Part shown: positions 14,254 through 14,908 of the stretch, one piece after another
Numbering within the stretch: the stretch's first letter is position 1
How the letters are laid out: every line of letters begins with the position of its first letter
Assembly (NCBI GenBank): GCA_900552415.1
Contig: USAD01000029.1
Coordinates: forward strand, 1-14,908
Length of the DNA stretch: 14,908 nt
Reading direction: 5' to 3'
From: an uncultured Parabacteroides sp.
GTDB lineage: Bacteria; Bacteroidota; Bacteroidia; Bacteroidales; Tannerellaceae
Translations under genes and position numbers: made by a program
The notes under the pieces: model-generated
What the model was told of the DNA's origin: nothing
What the model saw: the letters and a program-made list of their open reading frames with translations, nothing else
Database searches by the model: none

Positions 14254-14908
14254 ATGAGTTCTCGATTCAGCTTTATTGGTACCCGGATATTGGTCTCTCT
14301 GCTTTTGGCCATGTCGTTGTTCCTCTTCTCGTGCGATAAGAGGGAAAAGCACGATGCCCTGTTCCGGCAGGTGGAGCGTGTCGTGGATGTGCGTCCTGAT
14401 AGTGCTTCACTACTTTTAGGACGGATCGTAGCGCCAGAGCGATTGGATTCGGCGGAATGGGCCCGTTGGGCATTGCTTAAGATCCGGAGTCGTGATAAAT
14501 CTTCAATTATACGTTTTACTTCTTATTCGATGATTCATCGTGTGGTTGATTATTATGACCGTTATGGGGATAATCTTCAACGGGCACGAGCCTATTATTA
14601 TATGGGTCGGATTTATAATGAATTGGAGGATAAGAAGTCTGCGTCTGACGCTTATGTTCGGGCTTATGGTTATTCGGTCAAGGCCGATGATCAAAATCTT
14701 TTATTCTGGATTCTCATCCATTGGGGCGATCTTTTGGCTCAACAAGGGGCGACGCATGATGCCCTGAATGTTTTCAAGAAGGCATCTGATATTGCTTTGC
14801 GGGCTGATGATCCGACCAATGAGGCGATAGCTCATCTCTATTTGGGGCGAATGTATAGCGAGGTCGGGGAGTGGTCTCGTTCGGATAGCAGTTACCGGAA
14901 AGCGATTA
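14254..14908 (+). CDS. TPR lipoprotein, putative regulator, N-terminal part (runs off the right edge)
   Basis: The frame opens at ATG 14254 and stays open to the edge (218 codons). It begins MSSRFSFIGTRILVSLLLAM and has lipobox LFSC with Cys27. It is a clear paralog of the protein at 10427: ALFRQVE..VV...PDSA..LL.RI..PERLDSA.WARWALL...RDK..I, then RV.DYY.R.GDN.Q.A.AYYY.GR. TPR-like repeats follow (ARAYYYMGRIYNELEDKKSA, EAIAHLYLGRMYSEVGEWSR). By analogy it probably continues into a membrane span, coiled coil and HTH beyond the window, but that part is not visible. Divergence is low in the first 90 or so mature residues and greater in the TPR part. Confidence 0.85.
   Translation, partial: MSSRFSFIGTRILVSLLLAMSLFLFSCDKREKHDALFRQVERVVDVRPDSASLLLGRIVAPERLDSAEWARWALLKIRSRDKSSIIRFTSYSMIHRVVDYYDRYGDNLQRARAYYYMGRIYNELEDKKSASDAYVRAYGYSVKADDQNLLFWILIHWGDLLAQQGATHDALNVFKKASDIALRADDPTNEAIAHLYLGRMYSEVGEWSRSDSSYRKAI

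Overview
The window looks like the chromosome of a gut Bacteroidales species, most likely Parabacteroides or a close relative. This rests on Bacteroidetes-type promoter motifs (TTTG, about 20 bases, TAnnTTTG), weak or absent Shine-Dalgarno sequences, and several lineage-typical protein families: an HU-related DNA-binding protein, a 6-bladed beta-propeller lipoprotein and TPR lipoproteins with a C-terminal helix-turn-helix. No taxonomic search was possible, so the genus is an inference.

Left edge (1-1520): an AT-rich accessory patch. It holds the N-terminal part of an IS1182-family transposase running off the window, with its own promoter and an upstream terminator facing it. Next come a long perfect palindrome and a 5'-truncated AAA-type ATPase remnant on the minus strand. 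The patch ends in a non-coding stretch with a degenerate decamer repeat and a likely promoter for the operon that follows.

Centre (1521-10324): a compact, GC-richer four-gene efflux operon on the plus strand, in the order lipoprotein adaptor (MFP), RND permease 1, TolC-like outer membrane channel, RND permease 2. All junctions overlap by 4 to 11 bases, so the genes are probably translationally coupled. The two permeases are clearly different from each other and may form a mixed pump. The TolC-like gene carries an in-frame TAA at codon 81, after which the same frame stays open to the normal end. As written, the channel protein is broken. No dedicated regulator gene lies beside the operon.

Right part (10325-14908): a regulatory and surface-protein module. 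It starts with a full-length TPR lipoprotein that has one membrane span, a cytoplasmic coiled coil and a C-terminal HTH. An HU-related DNA-binding protein follows, preceded by four 23-bp tandem near-palindromic repeats. Then come a 6-bladed beta-propeller lipoprotein and the start of a second TPR lipoprotein paralogous to the first. The two TPR proteins look like membrane-spanning one-component regulators (inference). The first has a sharply AT-rich central block encoding the TPRs, which suggests mosaic evolution of the sensor domain.

The observations most worth checking are the TolC nonsense codon, the 23-bp palindromic repeat array, and the TPR-HTH / beta-propeller / HU module.
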